Shown here: piece by piece, positions 26,541 through 35,413 of the stretch
How the letters are laid out: every line of letters starts with the position of its first letter
How positions within the stretch are numbered: the first letter of the stretch is position 1
Source of the DNA: Colimorpha sp045640985
Lineage (GTDB): Bacteria; Bacteroidota; Bacteroidia; Bacteroidales; P3
Length of the DNA stretch: 64,000 bases
Direction of reading: 5' to 3'
NCBI GenBank assembly: GCA_045640985.1
Contig: JAZUFZ010000017.1
Span: 62,001-126,000 of the forward strand
Notes under the pieces: generated by a model
Database searches by the model: none
Seen by the model: only the letters and a program-made list of their open reading frames with translations
Told to the model about the DNA's origin: nothing
Made by a program: the position numbers and the translations under genes

Positions 26541-28379
26541 ATGAAATACCTCGAACTGCTTTCGCCTGCCAAAAACCTGCCACAAGGGCAAGAAGCCATA
26601 AACCATGGTGCTGATGCCGTATATATCGGCGCTCCCGCATTTGGAGCAAGGGCCGGGGCTACCAACAGCATTGAAGATGTGGAGGCGCTGGTAAACTATG
26701 CACATCTCTATGGTAGTAAGGTATTTGTGACCATTAACACGCTGCTTTTCGACCATGAACTTGAACCGGCGGTAAAACTCATACGCCAACTATACAATAT
26801 GGGAGTGGATGCGTTGATTATGCAGGACTTAGGACTGCTGGAATGCGACCTTCCCCCTATTGAACTCCACGCAAGCACCCAAACCCACAACGCCACCGTG
26901 GAACGGGTGAAATTCATGGAGAAAGTAGGATTTAACCGCGTGATTCTCGCCCGCGAAACCTCACTCGAAACCATGTGCGCCATGCGGGCCGCCACCCAGG
27001 TGGACCTGGAAGCCTTTGTGCAAGGAGCCCTATGTGTCTGCTACAGCGGGCAATGCTATATGAGCCAGTATCTTAACGAACGAAGCGGAAACCGGGGACA
27101 ATGCGGACAGCCCTGCCGGGGAACATACGACCTCTACAACGAACATGGCGCTCTGCTGAAACATAAAGAACATCTGCTCTCGCTCAAGGACTTCAACGCC
27201 TCGCAACAACTTGAGAACATGATTGATGCGGGTATCTCCTCTTTCAAGATAGAGGGGCGGCTCAAGGACCTCAGTTACGTCAAGAATGTAACGGCATATT
27301 ACCGCCAGAGTCTGGACCAGATCATGGAAGGAAAAACCGACTGCAAGGCGGCCTCTTCCGGAAAGACCAGATTCTTCTTTACCCCCGATCTGGAACGCAC
27401 CTTCAACCGTGGATTTACAGATTATTTCCTGCGTGAGCGCCAGCACATTGCCTCACACGCCACACAGAAATCCATAGGGAAAATGGTGGGGAAAGTGACC
27501 AGTCTGACTCATGACAGTTTCACCATCAAAAGTGAGGAAGTATTCACCGCGGGTGACGGGCTATGCTTTTTTGGAAACGACGGAGAACTTAACGGATTCA
27601 GCATCAATCGCGTACAAGGTCATACCCTCTACCCGAACCATGCGCCCCAACTCCAAATCGGAACCTACCTTTGGAGAAACAACGACTTCGCCTTTGAAAA
27701 GGCATTACAGGGCAGAACTTCAGAGAGAAAAATAGCGATAAATATCATACTATCAGAGACCTCCAAAGGTTTATCCCTGCAACTTACCGATGAGGACGGA
27801 TGTACCGCAACGGCAGAAATCCCATGCGAGAAAACCCCTGCCAATAATCCAGAACGCGCCGGCGAACAGATTCAGAAACAACTCGGAAAGTTAGGCGATA
27901 CCATCTTTACCGCACAAAAGATTACCTCTAACTGCAAAGAGCCTTATTTTATCCCGAGTTCCGTTCTCAACGAATTACGAAGAACCGCAACCAAGGAACT
28001 GGAAACAAAACGGTTAGCATATTCCCGTCCCAAAGATTTCCACTTTGAACCTAACGAAGAGCCCTATTTCGAGACCCGCGTTGATTACCGCGCCAATATC
28101 ATCAATCAGAAAAGCGAACAATTCTATCGCCGTCATGGCGTAACTGCCTTAGAACATGGACTTGAGGAGACTCACGACTATGAAGGCAAAGCCCTGATGA
28201 CCACAAAATACTGCCTGAGATACGAGCTCAATCAATGCCTGCAACACAAAGCAAATAAAGAAGTCTCGCCGGAATATCAAGGCACGCTATACCTCAGAAA
28301 CAACAAAAACCTGTTTCAGCTCCAATTCGACTGCAAAAACTGCCAGATGCTCATCAAGCCCGCCCAGTCAAAAAAATAA
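26541..28379 (+). CDS. U32-family protein, RlhA/TrhP type (RNA C5-hydroxylation)
   Basis: The 612-residue protein opens with the U32 signature ELLSPAKN (residues 5-12). A Cys cluster of probable Fe-S ligands follows (C165, C167, C172, C188, C192) within QGALCVCYSGQC and GQCGQPCRGTY. U32 members hydroxylate RNA using prephenate: RlhA on 23S rRNA, TrhP on tRNA U34. The length and extra C-terminal region, which resembles DUF3656, favour the RlhA side. Older annotation calls such proteins collagenase-like peptidases. It stands alone and is convergent with the membrane-protein gene at 28388. Confidence 0.85.
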   Translation: MKYLELLSPAKNLPQGQEAINHGADAVYIGAPAFGARAGATNSIEDVEALVNYAHLYGSKVFVTINTLLFDHELEPAVKLIRQLYNMGVDALIMQDLGLLECDLPPIELHASTQTHNATVERVKFMEKVGFNRVILARETSLETMCAMRAATQVDLEAFVQGALCVCYSGQCYMSQYLNERSGNRGQCGQPCRGTYDLYNEHGALLKHKEHLLSLKDFNASQQLENMIDAGISSFKIEGRLKDLSYVKNVTAYYRQSLDQIMEGKTDCKAASSGKTRFFFTPDLERTFNRGFTDYFLRERQHIASHATQKSIGKMVGKVTSLTHDSFTIKSEEVFTAGDGLCFFGNDGELNGFSINRVQGHTLYPNHAPQLQIGTYLWRNNDFAFEKALQGRTSERKIAINIILSETSKGLSLQLTDEDGCTATAEIPCEKTPANNPERAGEQIQKQLGKLGDTIFTAQKITSNCKEPYFIPSSVLNELRRTATKELETKRLAYSRPKDFHFEPNEEPYFETRVDYRANIINQKSEQFYRRHGVTALEHGLEETHDYEGKALMTTKYCLRYELNQCLQHKANKEVSPEYQGTLYLRNNKNLFQLQFDCKNCQMLIKPAQSKK

Positions 28380-28387
28380 GACTTGAA

Positions 28388-29821
28388 TTATTCCGCATTT
28401 TTATTGTAGAACTTTTTGGGAGAATCCCAGATACCGAAACGATACAGCATCTGTCCCGGAAGTTCCGACCATATAGCCTGAGAATAGGCAATCGGGCCCC
28501 ACGTGGCAATTTTCCAGTCATGCTCCAGTTCGACAATATCCTGGTCGGAATTCTGTACCCGCACAATACCTCTGCGTTCCTGCTCATTATTCATCAGCAA
28601 CAACGGATCATCCTTATCTTCCAACTGGAAGAAAATCATAATCGCAAGAACATACGGTACCGAGAAGCAGAAGCCCCACCTCCTGGAATGAAAAAGCAGA
28701 TCAAGCACGGCACCCATGATCCAGTAAACCACTAAAAGCGTAACAGGAAGAATGGTATCGTAACGAACGATATAAGGCCGGTAATCGCGATATCCGCCTA
28801 AAGGGAGCAGCAACAGATAAACGAGAGCGAAAGCCCCAATCCAACGCAATTCCTTCCCCCAACGGTGCCAGACTTGAGGAAGTCTCCACCATAACACGAG
28901 ACTGGTTACAAGCATAATACCCAACAGGAGAAGCCATGCCGGACGTTCCATCAGAATGTTCCATACCCCTTGCGGAAGCACCTTGTAACGTTCCCACAAA
29001 GGCATATCAACCCGCATACTGATCACATTATACAACCCCAGAAACAAAGAATAAACAGACCCTGCAGCCACAGGAGCAAACGTAAGCCACTCCAGCCGGG
29101 ACGGCATTCTTTTTTCCCGTAACAGCCGTATTAACAGCAGAACACATATCGTCGCAATAATGCCAGGATTCAAAGGACCGCTCAACGTAACCACCGGAAT
29201 CCATATCCACCATAGAATATGGAGCCATACGGGAAATGTCCGCTCATGGCGGTATGACAACCAGTACGGCAGAAAATAGATTATCAGCCATATACAAGGA
29301 AGCGCATAAAAGAAATCATACGTGACAGCAGGATCGATAATGGCCATCTGATGATGATACCCGTACATTTGGAAGAAAACACATCCAAATGCCATAGCAA
29401 GCAAGGTTTTATGATGCCAAGGGGCAGCCTTTCCAAACGCCATTACGGCCATAAGCCAAAGCAGCATAAGCTGCATGATTAATTTAGCCGAGGCGCACGC
29501 CGCATAAAGGGCATCCGTTTTATCCATATACTGCCCCAGCCACGGTACAGCAGCATTAAAATAGTGATATAACGACCAATGGGAGAAAAACCTATTGGGA
29601 TTAGGATAATACTCATGGTGAGCTATGGCGTAAAATCCCAAAGGATGAGACAATACAGGCTTTACGTCTTTCGCCGGGACCACGCCCCCAGGCAGATCGC
29701 CATCCATAGGGGTAGAAAAGAACTGATTATAGCTTTGGATGCTGTCCCCGACAACTATTGCCAACGCAAAAAGGCACAAAAGAATCTTTAATCCTCTTAG
29801 AATATGTTTATTGACCATCAT
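28388..29821 (-). CDS. Polytopic membrane protein of unknown function
   Basis: The 477-residue protein has about ten hydrophobic segments between residues 10 and 400 and a soluble tail of about 75 residues. The N-terminal loop (about 30-90) is rich in Pro, His and Tyr (PNPNRFFSHWSLYHYFN). The topology recalls Bacteroidota DUF2079- or glycosyltransferase-39-like membrane proteins, but I see no decisive motif. The first ATG overlaps the stop of the upstream 116-residue gene (ATGA), so the two are translationally coupled at the end of the recA-RSH operon. Confidence 0.75.
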   Translation of the reverse strand: MMVNKHILRGLKILLCLFALAIVVGDSIQSYNQFFSTPMDGDLPGGVVPAKDVKPVLSHPLGFYAIAHHEYYPNPNRFFSHWSLYHYFNAAVPWLGQYMDKTDALYAACASAKLIMQLMLLWLMAVMAFGKAAPWHHKTLLAMAFGCVFFQMYGYHHQMAIIDPAVTYDFFYALPCIWLIIYFLPYWLSYRHERTFPVWLHILWWIWIPVVTLSGPLNPGIIATICVLLLIRLLREKRMPSRLEWLTFAPVAAGSVYSLFLGLYNVISMRVDMPLWERYKVLPQGVWNILMERPAWLLLLGIMLVTSLVLWWRLPQVWHRWGKELRWIGAFALVYLLLLPLGGYRDYRPYIVRYDTILPVTLLVVYWIMGAVLDLLFHSRRWGFCFSVPYVLAIMIFFQLEDKDDPLLLMNNEQERRGIVRVQNSDQDIVELEHDWKIATWGPIAYSQAIWSELPGQMLYRFGIWDSPKKFYNKNAE

Positions 29822-30168
29822 CTGCTGCTATGTCTTGCTTTACCTGTGTATTTAATCCAACTATAACATCTGCGATAAGAAGGGTAATCCAGATCATATT
29901 CCATCGCGTATGCTTCCCGCTCAAAACTGATATGATAATAGGCTTTAGTCCAATTACGGAACCTGATAAGCCCGTAGAGCCATTCAGCAAAATAGAAAAG
30001 ATAGAAAAACAGATATAATAACTCGCGCTGCTGAAGCGTATGGATAAATTCGTGATTCTTTGCTTTATCGTTCAACCTGCCATGTTCCTTCCTTGCGAAT
30101 ATCAAACCACAGATATTGATGGCCCAATATCCTTTGGGAGGGAAACAGGAAGTGTATATTATCCGCAT
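29818..30168 (-). CDS. Small HExxH protein, possible zinc peptidase-like
   Basis: The 116-residue protein has HEFIH at residues 39-43, followed by QQRE, a hydrophobic aromatic stretch (about 50-70) and EREAYAME (about 83-90). HExxH plus a downstream Glu in an ExEA motif is the ligand layout of gluzincin-type metallopeptidases, but the protein is very small and no signal peptide is evident. The hydrophobic stretch may associate with the membrane. It lies 16 bases after the RSH gene and overlaps the next gene, so it is expressed from the same operon. Zinc binding and proteolysis are inferred only. Confidence 0.7.
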   Translation of the reverse strand: MRIIYTSCFPPKGYWAINICGLIFARKEHGRLNDKAKNHEFIHTLQQRELLYLFFYLFYFAEWLYGLIRFRNWTKAYYHISFEREAYAMEYDLDYPSYRRCYSWIKYTGKARHSSR

Positions 30169-30184
30169 ATCATCAGGAATAGCA

Positions 30185-32437
30185 TTATATTCTTCTTACC
30201 TCATCAACACCTTCAATAGCACGGATACTTTCAATCAGTTTATTAAGGTTATCAAGACTATGCACATACAACATGATAATACCCCGCATCACGCCCTCGG
30301 AAGCCTCCAGAGTGATGGCACGCATATTGAGGTTCATATCCTGCGTAATGACCTGCGTAAGCTCTTGCAGAAGGCCTTTCTTATCGATTGCTGTTACGGC
30401 AATACCTGAGAGAAATGTGATATCTTCACCAGCCTTCCATTTTGCACGCACAATTTTATTCTCGTGGTTTGCCATTTCATCCATAGCCACCTTGCAATTG
30501 GTACGATGGACATATATCTTACCCTCATCCATTATACCCACCACAGCATCCCCTTGAACGGGCTTACAGCAAGGTGCCGGCTGGATATCAAAAGACTCAA
30601 AATCTTTATCCACCTGGAAATTGAATGGCGAAAGATGCTGACTTAAAGAGGATGGCAAAGAGGCTGGCTGCTGGGACTCGTTTTCACTCTCTTTATCAAA
30701 AATATTTTTATACGGTCCAAGGAAAAACATACTCGGGGCAGTCTTAGCCTTACCGAAACATTGCGCAAGTTCCTGCTCACCGATAGTATGGTTAGCCACC
30801 TGATAATAAAGGTCGTGTATAGACGTGATATTGAAGAATCTCTTGATACGAGCCAGTGTGGCCTGGTCATTTTTGAGTGAGAGCGCCTCAGCATATTGCT
30901 GCAACAACCGTTCTCCTTCATCCTTGAAACCTTTCTTGTGCTCACGAAGAAAATCTTTTATATGTTCCCTGGAACGGGGCGTATGGGCATGTTTTACCCA
31001 GTCTTCCGTAGGATAGGCTTTCTTGCTGGTAAGCACCTGTATCTGCTCTCCACTATGAAGAATATAACCCATAGGAACCACCTTGGCATTTACCTTAGCT
31101 CCTATACAATGAAGGCCCAACTCTGTATGAATGGCAAACGCAAAGTCCAGCACACTTGAATGGGCAGGCATCTTTACCGTTTCGCCCTTAGGGGTAAACA
31201 AATAGATTTCAGATGTATAAAGACTTTCCTTGAACTCCTCCACCAGATCCAAAGCACTCTTATCGGTATTTTCCAAGGTACTGCGAATCTGCTGCAACCA
31301 TTCCTCTACCGGATTATTGTCTATATGCTCTTCCGGGTGGGCTTCCTTATACAAGAAATGAGCCGCCATACCCTTCTCGGCAATGGTATCCATACGAGTA
31401 GTTCTGATCTGGATTTCCACCCACCGTCCGATCGGAGTCATGACCGTAGTCTGCAAGGACTCGTAGCCGTTATTCTTAGGGGTAGTAATCCAATCGCGGA
31501 AACGATTGGGATTTGGAGGAAACTGTTTCGATATAAGGGCATATACCTTGAAGCATTCCTCCTTCTCATGCTCAACAGGCACATCAAGAATGATTCTCAT
31601 GGCGTATAAATCGTAGATTTCATCAAAATCCACATGCTTGTTCTCCATCTTCTTCCAACAAGAGAACACACTCTTTATACGCGTTTTGATGGTATATTTA
31701 TAACCATTCTGGTCAAGCATCTCGCGGATAGGCTGTGTGAGACATTCCTTGAGTTGTACCTCAGTACCTGCGCTGACATTAATCTTAGCAGCAATCTCAG
31801 CATAAATCTCAGGATTGGTATATTTCATTACCAATTCTTCAAGTTCGGTTTTAATGGTATATAAACCCAACCGATGAGCAAGTGGGATATATAGATACTG
31901 GGTTTCGGAGGATATGGCCAATTTCTTTGTATCCTTCATGGAACCCAATGTACGCATATTGTGAAGACGATCGCACAACTTCAGGAAAATCACATAAGCA
32001 TCATTGCACATGGAGAGCAGAATCTTACGATAATTCTCGGCCTGCTTAGAAGCCACCTGCTGGGTTTCAAGAATATCACTTATCTTTGTAACTCCATCTA
32101 CAATAGTAGCGACCCGCTCGCCGAAAATGCCATGAATCTGATCCAGCGTAATGTCTGTATCCTCTACCACATCATGAAGCAAAGCACAAACTACGGCAAT
32201 TGGACCTAATCCGACCTCCTTTACGGCAATCATAGCCACGGCAAGCGGATGGAAGATATAAGGTTCTCCCGATTTGCGGCGTGTTCCCGCATGGGCATTC
32301 TTGGCAATAGAGAAAGCACGGAAGACATCCTCTTCCTCCTGAACGGTAAGTTTCTTGATATTATTACAAGCCTCTACAAGTTCCTCGTATTTGGCCTGTA
32401 TCTCTATCTCTTCTCTTTCTTCATCAATGACGTACAT
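30185..32437 (-). CDS. rel: Bifunctional (p)ppGpp synthetase/hydrolase (RSH family)
   Basis: The 750-residue protein has the full long-RSH layout: an HD hydrolase domain with HPLAVA near residue 63 and the catalytic HD pair H88-D89 (LLHDVVEDTD), then a RelA/SpoT synthetase domain (about 245-360, with RIKSVFSCWKKM and DLYAMRIIL). A TGS domain follows (about 400-465, VKMPAHSSVLDFAF), then a helical region and a C-terminal ACT domain (about 670-750). The intact HD motif indicates that it can both make and degrade the alarmone. It sits 17 bases after a small outer-membrane protein gene in the recA operon. Confidence 0.95.
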   Translation of the reverse strand: MYVIDEEREEIEIQAKYEELVEACNNIKKLTVQEEEDVFRAFSIAKNAHAGTRRKSGEPYIFHPLAVAMIAVKEVGLGPIAVVCALLHDVVEDTDITLDQIHGIFGERVATIVDGVTKISDILETQQVASKQAENYRKILLSMCNDAYVIFLKLCDRLHNMRTLGSMKDTKKLAISSETQYLYIPLAHRLGLYTIKTELEELVMKYTNPEIYAEIAAKINVSAGTEVQLKECLTQPIREMLDQNGYKYTIKTRIKSVFSCWKKMENKHVDFDEIYDLYAMRIILDVPVEHEKEECFKVYALISKQFPPNPNRFRDWITTPKNNGYESLQTTVMTPIGRWVEIQIRTTRMDTIAEKGMAAHFLYKEAHPEEHIDNNPVEEWLQQIRSTLENTDKSALDLVEEFKESLYTSEIYLFTPKGETVKMPAHSSVLDFAFAIHTELGLHCIGAKVNAKVVPMGYILHSGEQIQVLTSKKAYPTEDWVKHAHTPRSREHIKDFLREHKKGFKDEGERLLQQYAEALSLKNDQATLARIKRFFNITSIHDLYYQVANHTIGEQELAQCFGKAKTAPSMFFLGPYKNIFDKESENESQQPASLPSSLSQHLSPFNFQVDKDFESFDIQPAPCCKPVQGDAVVGIMDEGKIYVHRTNCKVAMDEMANHENKIVRAKWKAGEDITFLSGIAVTAIDKKGLLQELTQVITQDMNLNMRAITLEASEGVMRGIIMLYVHSLDNLNKLIESIRAIEGVDEVRRI

Positions 32438-32454
32438 GGTATGAATATAGCATT

Positions 32455-33027
32455 CTAAAAGAAAATGACAAACGGGGATACGACAAGACTTAACGGCACA
32501 CTTGCACCAAATGCGAAGAATACCGAATTATTGATAAACTTCAGCCCAGCCAAGAAACTGCATAACGACCAGTTTCCTAATGCCCAATCCTTTGAACTGG
32601 CAATACGGATTCCAACCTCACCGCCTACATTATTGACATACGGAGAAGGAACATCCGAGAGTACCAATCCGGCATAAAGCTGCAAATCCGTCGCCAACGA
32701 ATAGTCAGTAACCCTTACCACAGGGCCAAACGACCACCAGCTGGCATAATTGTTGAACGTGCCCGTAAGGTATCCTCCAATACGTTCAGGCACTATGGCA
32801 AACGTTGCTCCGCACGCTGCATCTGTACGACTGGTCATAAACTGCCCTTCAAGGAAAAATGTACTATAGGTATTTTTCAGAGAATAGCTCTTGTCATCAT
32901 ATCCATAACCATGCCAGGGACGATATTTTGTACTGTCATTATAATAGATAGTTTTACCTATCACATTCTGACACACAGCAACTCCCGCCACAAGAACGAA
33001 TGCAAGAAACAAAAATGTCTTTTTCAT
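32455..33027 (-). CDS. Small exported beta-rich protein, probable outer membrane
   Basis: The 190-residue protein has a signal peptide (residues 1-19, ending AVCQ). The rest alternates aromatic and small residues in short beta-like segments and ends in FVIFF, a pattern typical of small beta-barrels with a terminal Phe. No family is recognised. It is wedged between recA (13 bases upstream) and the RSH gene (17 bases downstream), so it is likely co-transcribed with both although no functional link is obvious. Confidence 0.7.
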   Translation of the reverse strand: MKKTFLFLAFVLVAGVAVCQNVIGKTIYYNDSTKYRPWHGYGYDDKSYSLKNTYSTFFLEGQFMTSRTDAACGATFAIVPERIGGYLTGTFNNYASWWSFGPVVRVTDYSLATDLQLYAGLVLSDVPSPYVNNVGGEVGIRIASSKDWALGNWSLCSFLAGLKFINNSVFFAFGASVPLSLVVSPFVIFF

Positions 33028-33040
33028 AAACTACATTGTT

Positions 33041-34066
33041 TTATTCTTGTGAATTTCTCATTGCTTCACGAATCTGAGCTTCAAGTTCATCACAAAGTTC
33101 AGGATTATCCTTCAGCAGTTGTTTGACTCCTTCCCTTCCTTGAGCCAGACGACTATCATTGTAACTGAACCATGAACCACTCTTCTTGATAACATTCAGT
33201 TCAACACCGAGGTCAATAATCTCTCCAATCTTTGAGATACCCTCACCGAACATAAGATCGAACTCACAAACACGGAATGGAGGTGCCACCTTATTCTTTA
33301 CTATCTTTACCTTCACGCGGTTACCCGTATTCTGATCACCATCCTTGATAGCCTGAATACGACGGATATCAATGCGGACAGAGCTATAGAATTTCAAAGC
33401 ATTACCGCCTGTCGTGGTCTCAGGATTCCCAAACATAACTCCAATCTTCTCGCGTAACTGATTGATGAAGATACAACAGCAGTTGGTCTTACTGATTGTT
33501 GCTGTAAGTTTACGGAGGGCCTGGCTCATCAGTCGAGCCTGCAATCCCATCTTAGACTCACCCATCTCACCTTCGATTTCAGTTTTCGGCGTAAGCGCAG
33601 CCACAGAGTCAATCACAATAATATCAATTGCGCCGCTACGGATAAGGTTGTCTGCAATTTCCAATGCCTGCTCACCATTATCTGGCTGGGAAACAAGAAG
33701 GTCATCCACATTTACTCCTAATTTCTGGGCGTAAAAACTATCAAAAGCATGTTCCGCATCAATAAATGCAGCTATGCCTCCTTTCTTTTGAGATTCAGCT
33801 ATTGCATGTATGGCCAAAGTAGTCTTACCTGATGATTCTGGGCCATAGATTTCAATAATTCTTCCTTTTGGGAATCCTCCTACTCCCAATGCGTTATCAA
33901 GACTGATTGAACCCGTAGGCACTACGTCTATAGACTCTACCGGACGATCTCCCAGTTTCATTATAGACCCTTTACCATAATTCTTCTCAATCTTATCCAA
34001 TACACTTTGCAGGATTTTTTGTTTTTCTTGCTTTATTGCGTCAGCATCATTAATTTCTTTTGCCAT
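33041..34066 (-). CDS. recA: Recombinase A
   Basis: This 341-residue ATP-dependent strand-exchange protein also acts as SOS coprotease. The Walker A GPESSGKT is at residues 75-82, Walker B-like VIDSVAALTPK is near residue 148, and the DNA-binding loop region GNPETTTGGNALKFYSSVR lies near residues 211-229. The C-terminal tail is acidic as usual. It heads the operon recA, outer-membrane protein, RSH, HExxH protein, membrane protein. I see no clear -7/-33 pair in the 121 bases upstream, where the aspC terminator also lies. Confidence 0.98.
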   Translation of the reverse strand: MAKEINDADAIKQEKQKILQSVLDKIEKNYGKGSIMKLGDRPVESIDVVPTGSISLDNALGVGGFPKGRIIEIYGPESSGKTTLAIHAIAESQKKGGIAAFIDAEHAFDSFYAQKLGVNVDDLLVSQPDNGEQALEIADNLIRSGAIDIIVIDSVAALTPKTEIEGEMGESKMGLQARLMSQALRKLTATISKTNCCCIFINQLREKIGVMFGNPETTTGGNALKFYSSVRIDIRRIQAIKDGDQNTGNRVKVKIVKNKVAPPFRVCEFDLMFGEGISKIGEIIDLGVELNVIKKSGSWFSYNDSRLAQGREGVKQLLKDNPELCDELEAQIREAMRNSQE

Positions 34067-34142
34067 ATTTTCAACGTTAAGATATCAAAAAGAGTTTTCT
34101 TTTATGAGCATTTGCTTGCCCGCTATTTTATCAAGATAAAAC

Positions 34143-34170
34143 AAAAGACCCTACCTTTAGAGGGCCTTTT
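34143..34170 (-). terminator. Terminator after aspC
   Basis: The minus-strand stem AAAAGGCCCT / AGGGTCTTTT (ten pairs including one G-T, eight-base loop) is followed by a T-rich tail, 18 bases beyond the aspC stop. The inverse strand also carries T-runs, so it could work in both directions. Confidence 0.75.
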
Positions 34171-34187
34171 GTTTATTTAGGATGCAA

Positions 34188-35390
34188 TTATGCAAGTTTT
34201 GCAAGAGCTTCCTTAATACGACGCAGAGCTTCGATAAGGAGGTCTTCGCTGGTAGCATAACTCAAACGGATGCAAGTATCATCACCAAATGCAGAACCCA
34301 TAACGGTTGCAACATTAGCTTCGTTCAACAAATAGAATGCCATATCGGTAGAGTTTTCAATCTTCTTGCCGTTGAAACTCTTTCCGTAATATGCGCTTAC
34401 GTCAGGGAAGAAATAGAATGCACCTTGAGGTAAGGTAACCTTGATATCAGGAATTTCGTTGAGCAAACGATATACCAAATCACGACGTTTGAGGAAAGTA
34501 TTTCTCATATCAATAACATCCTTGCTGGTGGTTGGATCCATCATCATGGCTGCTACAGTAGCCTTCTGAGCGATAGAGCAGGTTGCACTGGTTACCTGAC
34601 CCTGGAGTTTATTGCAAGCCTTTGCGATGGTTTTGTTTGCAGCAATATAACCAATACGCCAGCCAGTCATAGCAAAGCCTTTAGCTACACCGTTTACGGT
34701 GATTACACGTTCCTTAATCTCTGGGAACTGCGCAATACTCTCGTGTTTACCAACAAAATTGATGTGTTCATAGATTTCGTCAGCCATTACAAAGATATTC
34801 TCATGGCGGGCAACAACATCAGCGATAGCGCGCAATTCTTCCTTAGTATAAAGCATACCCGTAGGATTACTTGGGCTGCTGAACATGATAAGTTTGGTCT
34901 TAGGAGTGATAGCGGCTTCGAGCTGTTCTGCTGTAACCTTGAAGTTATTCTCAATCTTAGTCTTTACATAAACGCATTTACCTTCTGCTACTCTTACAAT
35001 TTCTTTATAAGATACCCAGAATGGAGTAGGAATAATAACCTCATCACCAGGGTTGATAAGGCACTGTACGAGCTGATAGATACTCTGCTTTGCACCAGTA
35101 CTTACAACAATCTGATCAGGAGTGAAATCCAAATTGTTGTCGCGTTTCAGCTTCAAGCAGATAGCTTCTTTCAAATCTGCATAACCAGGAACAGGAGGAT
35201 AATGGGTAAAGTTGTCGTCGATAGCCTTCTTTGCAGCCTCTTTTACCACCTCTGGAGTATTGAAATCAGGTTCTCCGATTGATAAGCTGATAACATCTTT
35301 GCCTTCTGCTTTTAATTCACGTGCTTTTGCTGTCATAGCTAAAGTCTCAGACTCTGCCATGTTTAAGATTCTATTGCTTAGAATTTCCAT
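34188..35390 (-). CDS. aspC: Class I/II pyridoxal-phosphate aminotransferase, aspartate type
   Basis: The 400-residue PLP enzyme has the subgroup I-gamma aspartate aminotransferase look: SIGEPDFNTP near residue 37, YPPVPGYADLKEAI near 64, SNPTGMLY near 174, DEIYEHI near 204, and the PLP-lysine K237 in NGVAKGFAMTGWRIG. It transfers the amino group of aspartate to 2-oxoglutarate. Some relatives also accept prephenate, and specificity cannot be read from the sequence. It lies 23 bases downstream of metG. Confidence 0.93.
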   Translation of the reverse strand: MEILSNRILNMAESETLAMTAKARELKAEGKDVISLSIGEPDFNTPEVVKEAAKKAIDDNFTHYPPVPGYADLKEAICLKLKRDNNLDFTPDQIVVSTGAKQSIYQLVQCLINPGDEVIIPTPFWVSYKEIVRVAEGKCVYVKTKIENNFKVTAEQLEAAITPKTKLIMFSSPSNPTGMLYTKEELRAIADVVARHENIFVMADEIYEHINFVGKHESIAQFPEIKERVITVNGVAKGFAMTGWRIGYIAANKTIAKACNKLQGQVTSATCSIAQKATVAAMMMDPTTSKDVIDMRNTFLKRRDLVYRLLNEIPDIKVTLPQGAFYFFPDVSAYYGKSFNGKKIENSTDMAFYLLNEANVATVMGSAFGDDTCIRLSYATSEDLLIEALRRIKEALAKLA

Positions 35391-35413
35391 AATATATTAA
35401 TTTTTATTTGTTT

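Noticed and set aside
28495..28503. CACGTG core as a possible third parS
   Set aside because: The flanks (GCCC CACGTG GCAA) do not match TGTTN...NAACA, and it lies inside a coding sequence.
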